From positions 1 to 11,455 of the forward strand of contig NZ_JAHAHT010000053.1 of the NCBI RefSeq assembly GCF_018373095.1: DNA of 11,455 bases, in the 5' to 3' direction. Below, piece after piece: positions 1 to 6,541 of the stretch. A program made the position numbers and the translations under genes. The DNA is from Haemophilus parahaemolyticus. GTDB taxonomy: Bacteria; Pseudomonadota; Gammaproteobacteria; Enterobacterales; Pasteurellaceae. The notes under the pieces are model-generated. The model saw only the letters and a program-made list of their open reading frames with translations, did no database searches and was not told the origin of the DNA. The first letter of the stretch is position 1. Each line of letters opens with the position of its first letter.

Positions 1-288
1 CGTAAAGCGGAAGAAGCACGTAAAGCAGAAGAAGCTCGTAAAGTTGAAGAAGCACGTAAAGCCGAAGAAGCTCGTAAAGCGGAAGAAGCTCGTAAAGCGG
101 AAGAAGCACGTAAAGCAGAAGAAGCTCGTAAAGTTGAAGAAGCACGTAAAGCCGAAGAAGCTCGTAAAGTTGAAGAAGCTCGTAAAGCCGAAGAAGCTCG
201 TAAAGCGGAAGAAGCTCGTAAAGTTGAAGAAGCTCGTAAAGTTGAAGAAGCACGTAAAGCCGAAGAAGCTCGTAAGGCAGAAGAAGCA
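1..288 (+). repeat. Sixteen tandem 18-bp coding repeats
   Basis: The unit is CGTAAAGYNGAAGAAGCN, repeated without gaps. Units differ only at the third codon (GCG, GCA, GCC or GTT), at the last base (A or T), and by one AAG in the final unit. Units 1-4 (1-72) are identical to units 6-9 (91-162), so a 90-bp block appears duplicated within the array. Because 18 is a multiple of three, copy number can change without breaking the reading frame. The array probably continues to the left of the window. Confidence 0.95.
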
Positions 289-927
289 TTAAACGCAAGA
301 GATAAAACAAATGCCACTATACAAGCAAAACTTCTCAAAGAACAGGCTCTAGGACAAGAAGTTCCCTCTTCTGGAAATATTATTAATAAAAATCACGAAG
401 AGATTTCTAGTGATGGTAAATTAACGAAATATAGAGGCTATCAACAAATTTATAACCAACCATATTCTATAGTTATTTCAAATAATGAATTTGAGAACAT
501 TATCAATGATGTAGAACAACCTTTAAAACCACATAATATTCAGATTGTTGGTGTTGCAACACACGAAAGAAATATCCCAAATTCAGGTAAAGCAACTTAT
601 ATTGGTAAAGGAACAGAGTCAGGTAGATTAATCTACAAAGTCGATTTTGATACTAAAAAAGGTCAGGGAAGTGTTTCTAGCCAAGTTTTATACGGTCGAG
701 TTGAGTTAAAAGAAGCTGATATCCAACCACAGATATCTTTAAATGATAAGGCTGTTGTAGGTATTCAGGGGGTAGCTGTTTCTTCTTCAGGAATGACGAA
801 TGGATATTACCAACTTGGTTTCTTTGGACCTGAAGCAGAAGAGGTCTCTGGTATTGCACGTTTTAAATTTGTTGGTGAAGATAAAGAATTTGGCTTCGGC
901 GGCACCCGTGGTGAAATTCAAAAATAA
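1..927 (+). CDS. C-terminal part of a TbpB/fHbp-like surface lipoprotein with a repeat stalk (5' end outside window)
   Basis: Frame 1 is open from the first base to TAA at 925-927, giving 308 residues without a start. The first 96 residues are sixteen copies of RKAEEA or RKVEEA, a charged stretch expected to form a long helix or stalk. After a short linker comes a beta-rich region with SGKATYIGKG, then IYKVDFDTKKGQGSV, then GYYQLGFFGPEAEEVSGIAR, and it ends GFGGTRGEIQK. This Y-x-VDF / FFGPxAEEVxG pattern is that of the C-terminal eight-stranded barrel of transferrin-binding-protein-B and factor-H-binding-type lipoproteins, many of which reach the surface through Slam. The signal peptide and lipobox would lie upstream and cannot be seen. 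The ligand cannot be told: it could be a host iron, haem or complement protein, or something else. The family call is by motif pattern; partner and export route are inference. Confidence 0.75.
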   Translation, partial: RKAEEARKAEEARKVEEARKAEEARKAEEARKAEEARKAEEARKVEEARKAEEARKVEEARKAEEARKAEEARKVEEARKVEEARKAEEARKAEEALNARDKTNATIQAKLLKEQALGQEVPSSGNIINKNHEEISSDGKLTKYRGYQQIYNQPYSIVISNNEFENIINDVEQPLKPHNIQIVGVATHERNIPNSGKATYIGKGTESGRLIYKVDFDTKKGQGSVSSQVLYGRVELKEADIQPQISLNDKAVVGIQGVAVSSSGMTNGYYQLGFFGPEAEEVSGIARFKFVGEDKEFGFGGTRGEIQK

Positions 928-937
928 CCTTTCTGTA

Positions 938-958
938 GGGGCGAATTACCTTCGCCCT
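938..958. repeat. Short GC-rich palindrome, REP-like
   Basis: GGGCGAA (939-945) and TTCGCCC (951-957) form a perfect 7-bp stem around a 5-nt loop, 11 nt after the stop of the surface-protein gene. No T-run follows, so it is a poor intrinsic terminator. The wider sequence TAGGGGCGAATTACCTTCGCCC looks like a dispersed palindromic repeat; that is recognition from memory and needs a genome search. It may still stabilise the 3' end of the message. Confidence 0.5.
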
Positions 959-998
959 GATATTCCACCGATGTTCTATGTGATTTTGGTCATAAAAA

Positions 999-1049
999 AT
1001 CTGCACCTTAGTTAGTTGGTTATTGAGTTCAACTGACTAAGGTGCAGAT
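999..1049 (-). terminator. Strong hairpin terminator between converging genes
   Basis: Twenty positions of 999-1018 pair with 1030-1049 (19 Watson-Crick and one T/C difference that is G-U in one strand's RNA), leaving an 11-nt loop. Read on the minus strand, the right flank becomes ATTTTTTATG, a good T-run, so it should end transcription of the glutathione S-transferase gene, whose stop is at 1070. On the plus strand the flank is only moderately T-rich (TTATTTTTAT at 1063-1072, some way off), so termination of the surface-protein gene is less certain. CTATG (976-980) and CATAG (1055-1059) add an outer partial stem. Confidence 0.8.
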
Positions 1050-1069
1050 CAAAACATAGGGCATTATTT

Positions 1070-1699
1070 TTATCCTTTCAACCCTTCAATTTCTCTCACA
1101 TTTTCCACCGCTTGATCAGCTTCAACTCGTTGCATAAAAGGTGAAAGTTGCGTTAAATGGTTGAAATCAATCCCTATCGCACGACACCAATTTAGCATAA
1201 TGTAAAGATACGCATCCGCAACCGAAATTGCTTCGCCAAAATAGATATGGCTTTCTAAATGTTCATTTGCCACAGCAAGTTGATCTAAAATCTGCTCAAC
1301 GGCTTGTTGGCGAATGGTTTGGGTTAATGTCTCATTATCTTTTGCATAACTTGGTAAACGAAATAACGGCACGAATGATTTATGAATATCTGAATTGAAA
1401 AACGCTAACCAGCGAGCGGCTTTGGCTTTATCGCGGACGGTTTTACTACCAAACAGTTTTGCATTTGGATAAAGCTCATCCAAATAGTGCAAAATTGCCT
1501 GATTTTGTGAAAGCACTAAATCGCCATCGACCAATACAGGAACAGCTCCTCTTGGATTTAACGCCAAAAAGTCTGGCGATTTGATTAACTCACGTGTTAC
1601 CGCTTCAAATTGATAATCTGCATTTTCACGTTCTTTTACCCATTCCAACGCTACGTGTGGTACGAACGAGCAAGCACCAACTAAACCATATAATTTCAT
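1070..1699 (-). CDS. gst: Glutathione S-transferase, bacterial beta class
   Basis: The 209-residue product resembles E. coli GstA (201 aa). It conjugates glutathione to electrophiles or acts as a thiol transferase in the cytoplasm. The thioredoxin-like N-terminal domain (1-80) holds the beta-class motif GACS with Cys10 and the cis-proline in NPRGAVPVL (Pro54). The helical C-terminal domain (about 88-205) has ISVADAYLY, the conserved N-capping box. I chose the ATG at 1697-1699 because AGGAGT (1705-1710) sits 5 nt upstream. A start seven codons earlier, at 1720, would place this site inside the gene. The usual E/Q-S/G pair that contacts the glutamyl part of glutathione reads Gln65-Asn66 here, which may alter glutathione binding. 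It appears to be a single-gene unit, divergent from mutS. Confidence 0.9.
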   Translation of the reverse strand: MKLYGLVGACSFVPHVALEWVKERENADYQFEAVTRELIKSPDFLALNPRGAVPVLVDGDLVLSQNQAILHYLDELYPNAKLFGSKTVRDKAKAARWLAFFNSDIHKSFVPLFRLPSYAKDNETLTQTIRQQAVEQILDQLAVANEHLESHIYFGEAISVADAYLYIMLNWCRAIGIDFNHLTQLSPFMQRVEADQAVENVREIEGLKG

Positions 1700-1729
1700 A
1701 AAATACTCCTGTTGTTTCAAAGTGTTGAA

Positions 1730-1758
1730 ATTATACTGTTTTGTACAGCCATTGGCTA
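1730..1758 (-). promoter_or_regulatory. Promoter of the glutathione S-transferase gene
   Basis: On the minus strand a perfect TATAAT (1730-1735) lies 30 nt upstream of the chosen ATG. At a 17-bp spacing the -35 position reads TAGCCA, a weak match, so this promoter rests mainly on its -10 box. Confidence 0.5.
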
Positions 1759-1770
1759 ATCTGATAAAAT
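1741..1770 (+). promoter_or_regulatory. Promoter of mutS
   Basis: TTGTAC (1741-1746) and TAAAAT (1765-1770) are 18 bp apart and would start transcription near 1777, about 26 nt before the mutS ATG. The -35 box starts 5 bp from the -10 box of the divergent gst promoter, so the two polymerase sites overlap and may compete. Confidence 0.5.
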
Positions 1771-1802
1771 AGCTCTATTCTATCATTTCAATTACGCAAA
1801 CT

Positions 1803-4397
1803 ATGACCGTAACTCAAGACCTCTCTAACCACACGCCAATGATGGTGCAATATCTGCAACTCAAAGCCCAAAATCCTGATATTTTACTCTTCTATCGAAT
1901 GGGTGACTTCTATGAGCTTTTTTATGATGATGCTAAGAAAGCTGCGATATTGCTCGATATTTCACTGACCAAACGTGGGCAATCAGCGGGCGAACCGATT
2001 CCGATGGCTGGCGTGCCGTATCACGCGGTAGAAGGTTATCTGGCAAAATTAGTTGCGTTGGGTGAGAGCGTGGCAATTTGCGAACAGATTGGCGATCCCG
2101 TAGCCTCGAAAGGGCCTGTAGAACGCAAAGTGGTTCGCATTGTTACACCAGGTACGGTCAGCGATGAGGCGTTACTGCCTGAGCGACAAGACAACTTAGT
2201 TGCGGCAATTTATGAGTATAAAGGCACTTTTGCAATTGCAACGCTTGATATGGCATCAGGGCGTTTTTTGATTAGTGAATTGCCAAGCCAAGAGGCGTTA
2301 AGTGCGGAATTGCAACGTTTGCAGCCTGCAGAAATTTTGTATGCGGAAGATTTTGCTTACGCTGGTATTCTGAATAATTACAAAGGCTTACGCCGTCGTC
2401 CTGTGTGGGAGTTTGAACTGACTACGGCAATTCAGTTGCTCAATCGTCAATTTGGGACGCAAAGTTTAGCAGGTTTTGGCGTGGAAAAAGCCACCACCGC
2501 ACTCTGTGCAGCAGGCTGTTTGTTACACTATGCTCAAGAGACACAGCGCACGGCACTTCCGCATATCAACAGTATTCATCTTTCGCAAAATAGCGAAACA
2601 GTCTTGCTTGATGCCGCAACCCGTCGCAACTTAGAACTCACCCAAAACCTTGCAGGCGGTACGGAAAATACCCTTGCTTCCGTCTTGGATAAATGCGTGA
2701 CCCCAATGGGCAGCCGTTTGTTAAAACGCTGGATTCATCAACCGATTCGTGATGTGAAAAAGCTCAAAGAGCGGCAGGATATTATTGAAAGTTTGCAAAA
2801 AAGCGAGCAAATTGCACCGCTTCAACTGGCATTGCAAAACGTAGGCGATATGGAGCGAATTTTGGCACGTGTGGCGTTGCGTTCGGCACGTCCACGTGAT
2901 TTCACTCGCTTGCGTTCTGCATTAGAACAAATTCCTGAAATTCAACAACGTTCGCAACAATTAACTCCCAGTTTAGATCAATTGCTGGCACAATTAGCAA
3001 ATTTTGATGAGCTTGCGGATATGCTTAAACGAGCGATTATTGAAAATCCGCCGCAATTGATTCGTGATGGAGGCGTAATTGCTGAAGGCTACAATGCGGA
3101 GCTAGACGAATGGCGTTCGCTTTCTGCAGGGGCAACCCAATATTTGGAAGATTTGGAAATCCGCGAGCGGGAAGCAACGGGTATCGATACGCTGAAAATC
3201 GGCTTTAATGCGGTGCACGGCTATTACATTCAAATCAGTCAAGGGCAGACTCACAAAGCACCGATTCACTACGTGCGCCGTCAAACGCTCAAAAATGCGG
3301 AACGTTATATTATCCCTGAGCTGAAAACCTACGAAGACAAAGTGTTGAAAGCGAAAGGGGCATCGTTAGCATTAGAAAAACAACTTTATGATGAATTGTT
3401 TGACTTGTTAATGCCTCGCCTGGGTGAATTACAACTGGCAGCGATGGTGCTTGCCGAATTGGATGTGCTGGCAAACCTTGCCGAACGTGCGGAAAATCTT
3501 GGGTATGTACGTCCAACCTTCAGCCCGCAACGCATTATCAACATCAAAGAAGGTCGCCACCCTGTAGTGGAACGGGTGATTAAAGATCCGTTTATTGCCA
3601 ACCCTATTTATCTGAACGCTCAACGTTATTTGTTGGTGGTAACTGGCCCGAATATGGGGGGAAAAAGCACCTATATGCGTCAAATTGCACTAATCTCGTT
3701 GATGGCGTATATTGGTAGTTTTGTACCAGCAGAGAGTGCGGAAATTGGAGTGATTGACCGTATTTTCACCCGCATTGGGGCAAGCGATGATTTGGCTTCG
3801 GGGCGTTCGACCTTTATGGTGGAGATGACCGAAATGGCGAACATTCTCCATCAAGCCACTGAAAATAGTCTGGTGCTGATTGATGAAATTGGGCGCGGTA
3901 CATCCACCTACGACGGGCTTTCGTTAGCGTGGGCGTGTGCTGAATGGTTGGCAAAGAAAATCCAATCGTTGACCCTGTTTGCGACCCATTATTTTGAGCT
4001 AACCAGCTTGCCGAATCAGCTTAAAGGTGTCGCGAATGTACATTTAGATGCCCGTGAACACAACGATACCATTGCCTTTATGCACTGCGTGCAAGAGGGT
4101 GCGGCAAGCAAGAGTTACGGCTTGGCAGTCGCAGCATTGGCAGGTGTGCCTAAACCTGTCATTGCTTTGGCAAAACAGCGTTTGGCACATTTGGAAACAC
4201 TCTCCCAACAACAAAAAGTGGGCGAAGAAAACCCGCAGGCGGATTTACTTTTTTCGCAAGATGTTGTTGAAAAACCACCGCTTGTCGCACAAGAAAGTGC
4301 CGTAGAGTTGGTATTGCGTGAGATTGAACCTGATGAGCTTACGCCAAAACAGGCACTGGAAGCATTGTATCGGTTGAAGACGTTGTTAGGAAAATAG
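1803..4397 (+). CDS. mutS: DNA mismatch repair protein MutS
   Basis: This 864-residue protein (E. coli: 853) recognises base mismatches and small loops as a dimer and recruits MutL in an ATP-dependent way. The mismatch-binding domain carries GDFYELF, with Phe36 and Glu38 at the same numbers as in E. coli. Connector, lever and clamp domains fill roughly residues 120-570. The ATPase has Walker A GPNMGGKST (615-623, Lys621), Walker B LVLIDE (Asp694, Glu695) and the following GRGTSTYDG. A helix-turn-helix region follows around GLAVAALAGVPKPV. The C-terminal ELTPKQALEALYRLK matches the tetramer-forming tail. No Shine-Dalgarno is visible before the ATG (the leader reads ATTACGCAAACT), so initiation may be weak; low MutS expression would be consistent. 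An uptake signal (4277-4285) lies inside the 3' end. The gene is intact. Confidence 0.98.
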   Translation: MTVTQDLSNHTPMMVQYLQLKAQNPDILLFYRMGDFYELFYDDAKKAAILLDISLTKRGQSAGEPIPMAGVPYHAVEGYLAKLVALGESVAICEQIGDPVASKGPVERKVVRIVTPGTVSDEALLPERQDNLVAAIYEYKGTFAIATLDMASGRFLISELPSQEALSAELQRLQPAEILYAEDFAYAGILNNYKGLRRRPVWEFELTTAIQLLNRQFGTQSLAGFGVEKATTALCAAGCLLHYAQETQRTALPHINSIHLSQNSETVLLDAATRRNLELTQNLAGGTENTLASVLDKCVTPMGSRLLKRWIHQPIRDVKKLKERQDIIESLQKSEQIAPLQLALQNVGDMERILARVALRSARPRDFTRLRSALEQIPEIQQRSQQLTPSLDQLLAQLANFDELADMLKRAIIENPPQLIRDGGVIAEGYNAELDEWRSLSAGATQYLEDLEIREREATGIDTLKIGFNAVHGYYIQISQGQTHKAPIHYVRRQTLKNAERYIIPELKTYEDKVLKAKGASLALEKQLYDELFDLLMPRLGELQLAAMVLAELDVLANLAERAENLGYVRPTFSPQRIINIKEGRHPVVERVIKDPFIANPIYLNAQRYLLVVTGPNMGGKSTYMRQIALISLMAYIGSFVPAESAEIGVIDRIFTRIGASDDLASGRSTFMVEMTEMANILHQATENSLVLIDEIGRGTSTYDGLSLAWACAEWLAKKIQSLTLFATHYFELTSLPNQLKGVANVHLDAREHNDTIAFMHCVQEGAASKSYGLAVAALAGVPKPVIALAKQRLAHLETLSQQQKVGEENPQADLLFSQDVVEKPPLVAQESAVELVLREIEPDELTPKQALEALYRLKTLLGK
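4277..4285 (-). other. DNA uptake signal, ACAAGCGGT core
   Basis: On the minus strand the exact core ACAAGCGGT occurs, followed by GGTTTTTC, resembling the T-rich flank of Apl-type uptake signals. It lies within the mutS coding region, in the low-conservation stretch before the C-terminal tail. Confidence 0.7.
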
Positions 4398-4414
4398 AGA
4401 GTGCTTAATTCTTT

Positions 4415-6496
4415 TTACGCATTCGTATATTCCGCTTTTTCATTCAACCAGCGTTTAATCAACGCCTCTGCAAGCGGTGGATTTTCCACAATAATTTGCT
4501 TGGCGTAGCGTTGGACGAGCGGAATTATTTTGCGATCACGCATTAAATTTGCCACTTTAAACTCCGCAGAACCAGTTTGTTTCGTACCAAGAATTTCGCC
4601 CGTGCCACGAATTTCCAAATCTTTCTCTGCAATGTAAAAACCGTCTTGGCTATCTCGCATCACTTGCAGGCGTTTGCTGGAAATTTTGCCTAGCGGTGGT
4701 TTATACATCAGCACACAGTGCGAAGCGGTTGCTCCACGTCCAACCCGTCCACGCAGTTGGTGAAGTTGCGCTAATCCTAAGCGTTCTGAATTTTCTATAA
4801 TCATTAAGCTTGCATTTGGCACATCTACACCCACCTCAATCACTGTAGTTGCTACCAACAAATCAATGTTTGCAGCTTTAAATTCCGCCATTATTTCTTG
4901 TTTTTCTTGTGGTTTCATTCGCCCATGTACCAAACCAATCCGCAAATCAGGCAAGGCACGTTGCAAATCTTCAGCAATGGCTGCCGCAGCTTGAGCTTCT
5001 AACACTTCCGACTCATCAATAAGCGTGCAAACCCAATAGGCTTGGCGTTTCTCATTTTTGCAGGCTTGATAAACACGTTGCACAATTTCAGGACGACGAT
5101 CTTCTGAAATAACTACCGTCTTAATAGGCGTTCGCCCAGGTGGCAATTCATCGATAATCGAAGTATCTAAATCGGCATAAACCGTCATCGCTAGCGTTCG
5201 TGGAATTGGCGTTGCGGTCATAATCAGTTGATGTGGATAGTAATCAGCTTTTGCACCTTTTTCACGTAACGTCAAACGTTGATGCACCCCAAAACGGTGT
5301 TGCTCATCGATAATAATCAACGCCAAGTCGTGAAATTCCACGCTCTCTTGGAACAGAGCGTGCGTGCCAATAATCATCTGCACATCACCATTTTTGATCG
5401 CTTCCAACTGAGCATTTCTCGCTTTGCCTTTCACTTTGCCAGCCAGCCAGCCAACTTCAATCCCAAACGGACGAAGCCAATTGGCGAAATTATTGGCGTG
5501 TTGTTCAGCCAGAATTTCGGTAGGTGCCATCAACGCCACTTGTTTGCCGTTATCAATGGCAGTGAGTGCGGCAAGTGCTGCAACTAAGGTTTTTCCCGAG
5601 CCTACATCACCCTGCACCAATCGCATCATCGGCGACGGTTGTGCTAAATCTCGTTCAATATCTTCGGTAACGCGTTTTTGGGCGTTAGTGGGTTGGAATG
5701 GTAGGCTCTCTAAAAAGCGTTGTTTCAAATCAGTTTTATAACTTAACGGTTCGGCATATTGCTGTTTTACGCCTAAGCGAAGTTGCTGCATTGCGAGGTT
5801 GTGTGCCAAAAGTTCCTCAAAAATCAACCGCTTCTGAGCAGGATGCTCGCCTTTTTCTAATACCTCAGCTGATATGCTCGGCGGTGGGCGATGCAACAAC
5901 GCCAATGCTTCTTTCAAGCTATATTGATGTGGATTGTACTGCTCAGGCAACAGCTCGGCGACTTGCACATTCTGCAATACCGCCAAGGCTTGCTCGGTCA
6001 TTTTGCGTAGCGAGGCTTGCTTTAAACCTTCGGTGGTGGAGTAAATTGGCGTGAGTGTTTCCGCCAATGCAAGCGGTTGATTATTGCGAATAATTTGATA
6101 TTCAGGGTGATGAATCTCCGCCATATAACGCCCACGTTTAATCTCACCAAAGGCTTTCACTCGAACGCCCACGGCAAGGCTATTTTTCATTCCTGCATTA
6201 AAATTGAAGAACTTAAGCATAATTTTGCTCGTGCCATCGGAAAGTGTGACCGATAAAATCGGGCGACGCCCAAATTGCACTTCGGTGTGCTGCACGTAGC
6301 CTTCAATAGTGGCAAAACTTTCAGGGCGAATATTGGCAATCGGTGTAACTCGCGTACGATCTTCATATCTAAGAGGCAGATGGAAGAGCAGATCTTGCAC
6401 GTTATTGATGCCAATTCGGCTAAGTTTTTCTGCGATTGCCGCTCCCACGCCCGAAAGGCTCGTGAGTGGTACGCCGTCTAAAAGTTGAGTGTTCAT
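4415..6496 (-). CDS. recG: ATP-dependent DNA helicase RecG
   Basis: The 693-residue product, the same length as E. coli RecG, remodels stalled replication forks and branch-migrates Holliday junctions and D-loops. The N-terminal wedge/OB domain (about 50-150) includes FATIEGYVQ and a conserved FFNFN. Helicase motifs run in order: Walker A GDVGSGKT (296-303), DEQH (397-400), MTATP (426-430), ATTVIEVGVDVP (549-560) and QLRGRVGRG (580-588). The C-terminal EIRGTGEILGTKQTG belongs to the region coupling ATP use to translocation. It follows glmS on the same strand after 45 nt with no terminator in between, so it is probably read from the glmS promoter. Its stop is 17 nt from the mutS stop. Uptake signals sit in its coding region (4470, 6069) and just upstream. 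Confidence 0.98.
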   Translation of the reverse strand: MNTQLLDGVPLTSLSGVGAAIAEKLSRIGINNVQDLLFHLPLRYEDRTRVTPIANIRPESFATIEGYVQHTEVQFGRRPILSVTLSDGTSKIMLKFFNFNAGMKNSLAVGVRVKAFGEIKRGRYMAEIHHPEYQIIRNNQPLALAETLTPIYSTTEGLKQASLRKMTEQALAVLQNVQVAELLPEQYNPHQYSLKEALALLHRPPPSISAEVLEKGEHPAQKRLIFEELLAHNLAMQQLRLGVKQQYAEPLSYKTDLKQRFLESLPFQPTNAQKRVTEDIERDLAQPSPMMRLVQGDVGSGKTLVAALAALTAIDNGKQVALMAPTEILAEQHANNFANWLRPFGIEVGWLAGKVKGKARNAQLEAIKNGDVQMIIGTHALFQESVEFHDLALIIIDEQHRFGVHQRLTLREKGAKADYYPHQLIMTATPIPRTLAMTVYADLDTSIIDELPPGRTPIKTVVISEDRRPEIVQRVYQACKNEKRQAYWVCTLIDESEVLEAQAAAAIAEDLQRALPDLRIGLVHGRMKPQEKQEIMAEFKAANIDLLVATTVIEVGVDVPNASLMIIENSERLGLAQLHQLRGRVGRGATASHCVLMYKPPLGKISSKRLQVMRDSQDGFYIAEKDLEIRGTGEILGTKQTGSAEFKVANLMRDRKIIPLVQRYAKQIIVENPPLAEALIKRWLNEKAEYTNA
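4470..4478 (+). other. DNA uptake signal variant, GCAAGCGGT
   Basis: One base differs from the ACAAGCGGT core. The following GGATTTTCC keeps the T-rich flank. It lies near the 3' end of recG, about 190 bp from the oppositely oriented signal in mutS. Confidence 0.55.
6069..6077 (+). other. DNA uptake signal variant, GCAAGCGGT
   Basis: GCAAGCGGTTGATTATT inside recG matches the Apl-type core with one change in the first position; the T-rich downstream part is partly kept. Confidence 0.5.
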
Positions 6497-6516
6497 TGCA
6501 AAAATGTTGTTAAAAA

Positions 6517-6527
6517 TGACCGCTTGT
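6517..6527 (-). other. DNA uptake signal, ACAAGCGGTCA
   Basis: On the minus strand ACAAGCGGTCATTTTT is a full match to the Apl-type core plus its T-rich flank, in the 45-nt gap between glmS and recG and about 20 nt upstream of the recG ATG. Coordinates may be off by one base. This intergenic copy has no hairpin partner, so it is not a terminator pair. Confidence 0.75.
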
Positions 6528-6541
6528 TTTATTCTTTCAAA

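Noticed and set aside
44..292. Lysine-rich open frame (KKLVKRKK repeats) in frame 2 across the 18-bp array
   Set aside because: It is the second frame of a repeat that lacks stops in that frame. Frame 1 continues into a recognisable domain, so this one is a shadow.
800..1015. 71-codon plus-strand frame overlapping the end of the surface-protein gene
   Set aside because: It lies in another frame within and beyond the real gene, runs into the terminator hairpin and shows no protein-like pattern.
1700..1720. Seven extra N-terminal residues for the glutathione S-transferase
   Set aside because: The upstream start would bury the AGGAGT Shine-Dalgarno in the gene and add residues absent from the family; the ATG at 1697-1699 gives the standard MKLYG opening.
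5279..6054. Three plus-strand frames of 102-118 codons opposite recG
   Set aside because: They overlap each other and lie antisense to a well-conserved gene. Composition is that of reversed codons, and no ribosome site or domain is seen.
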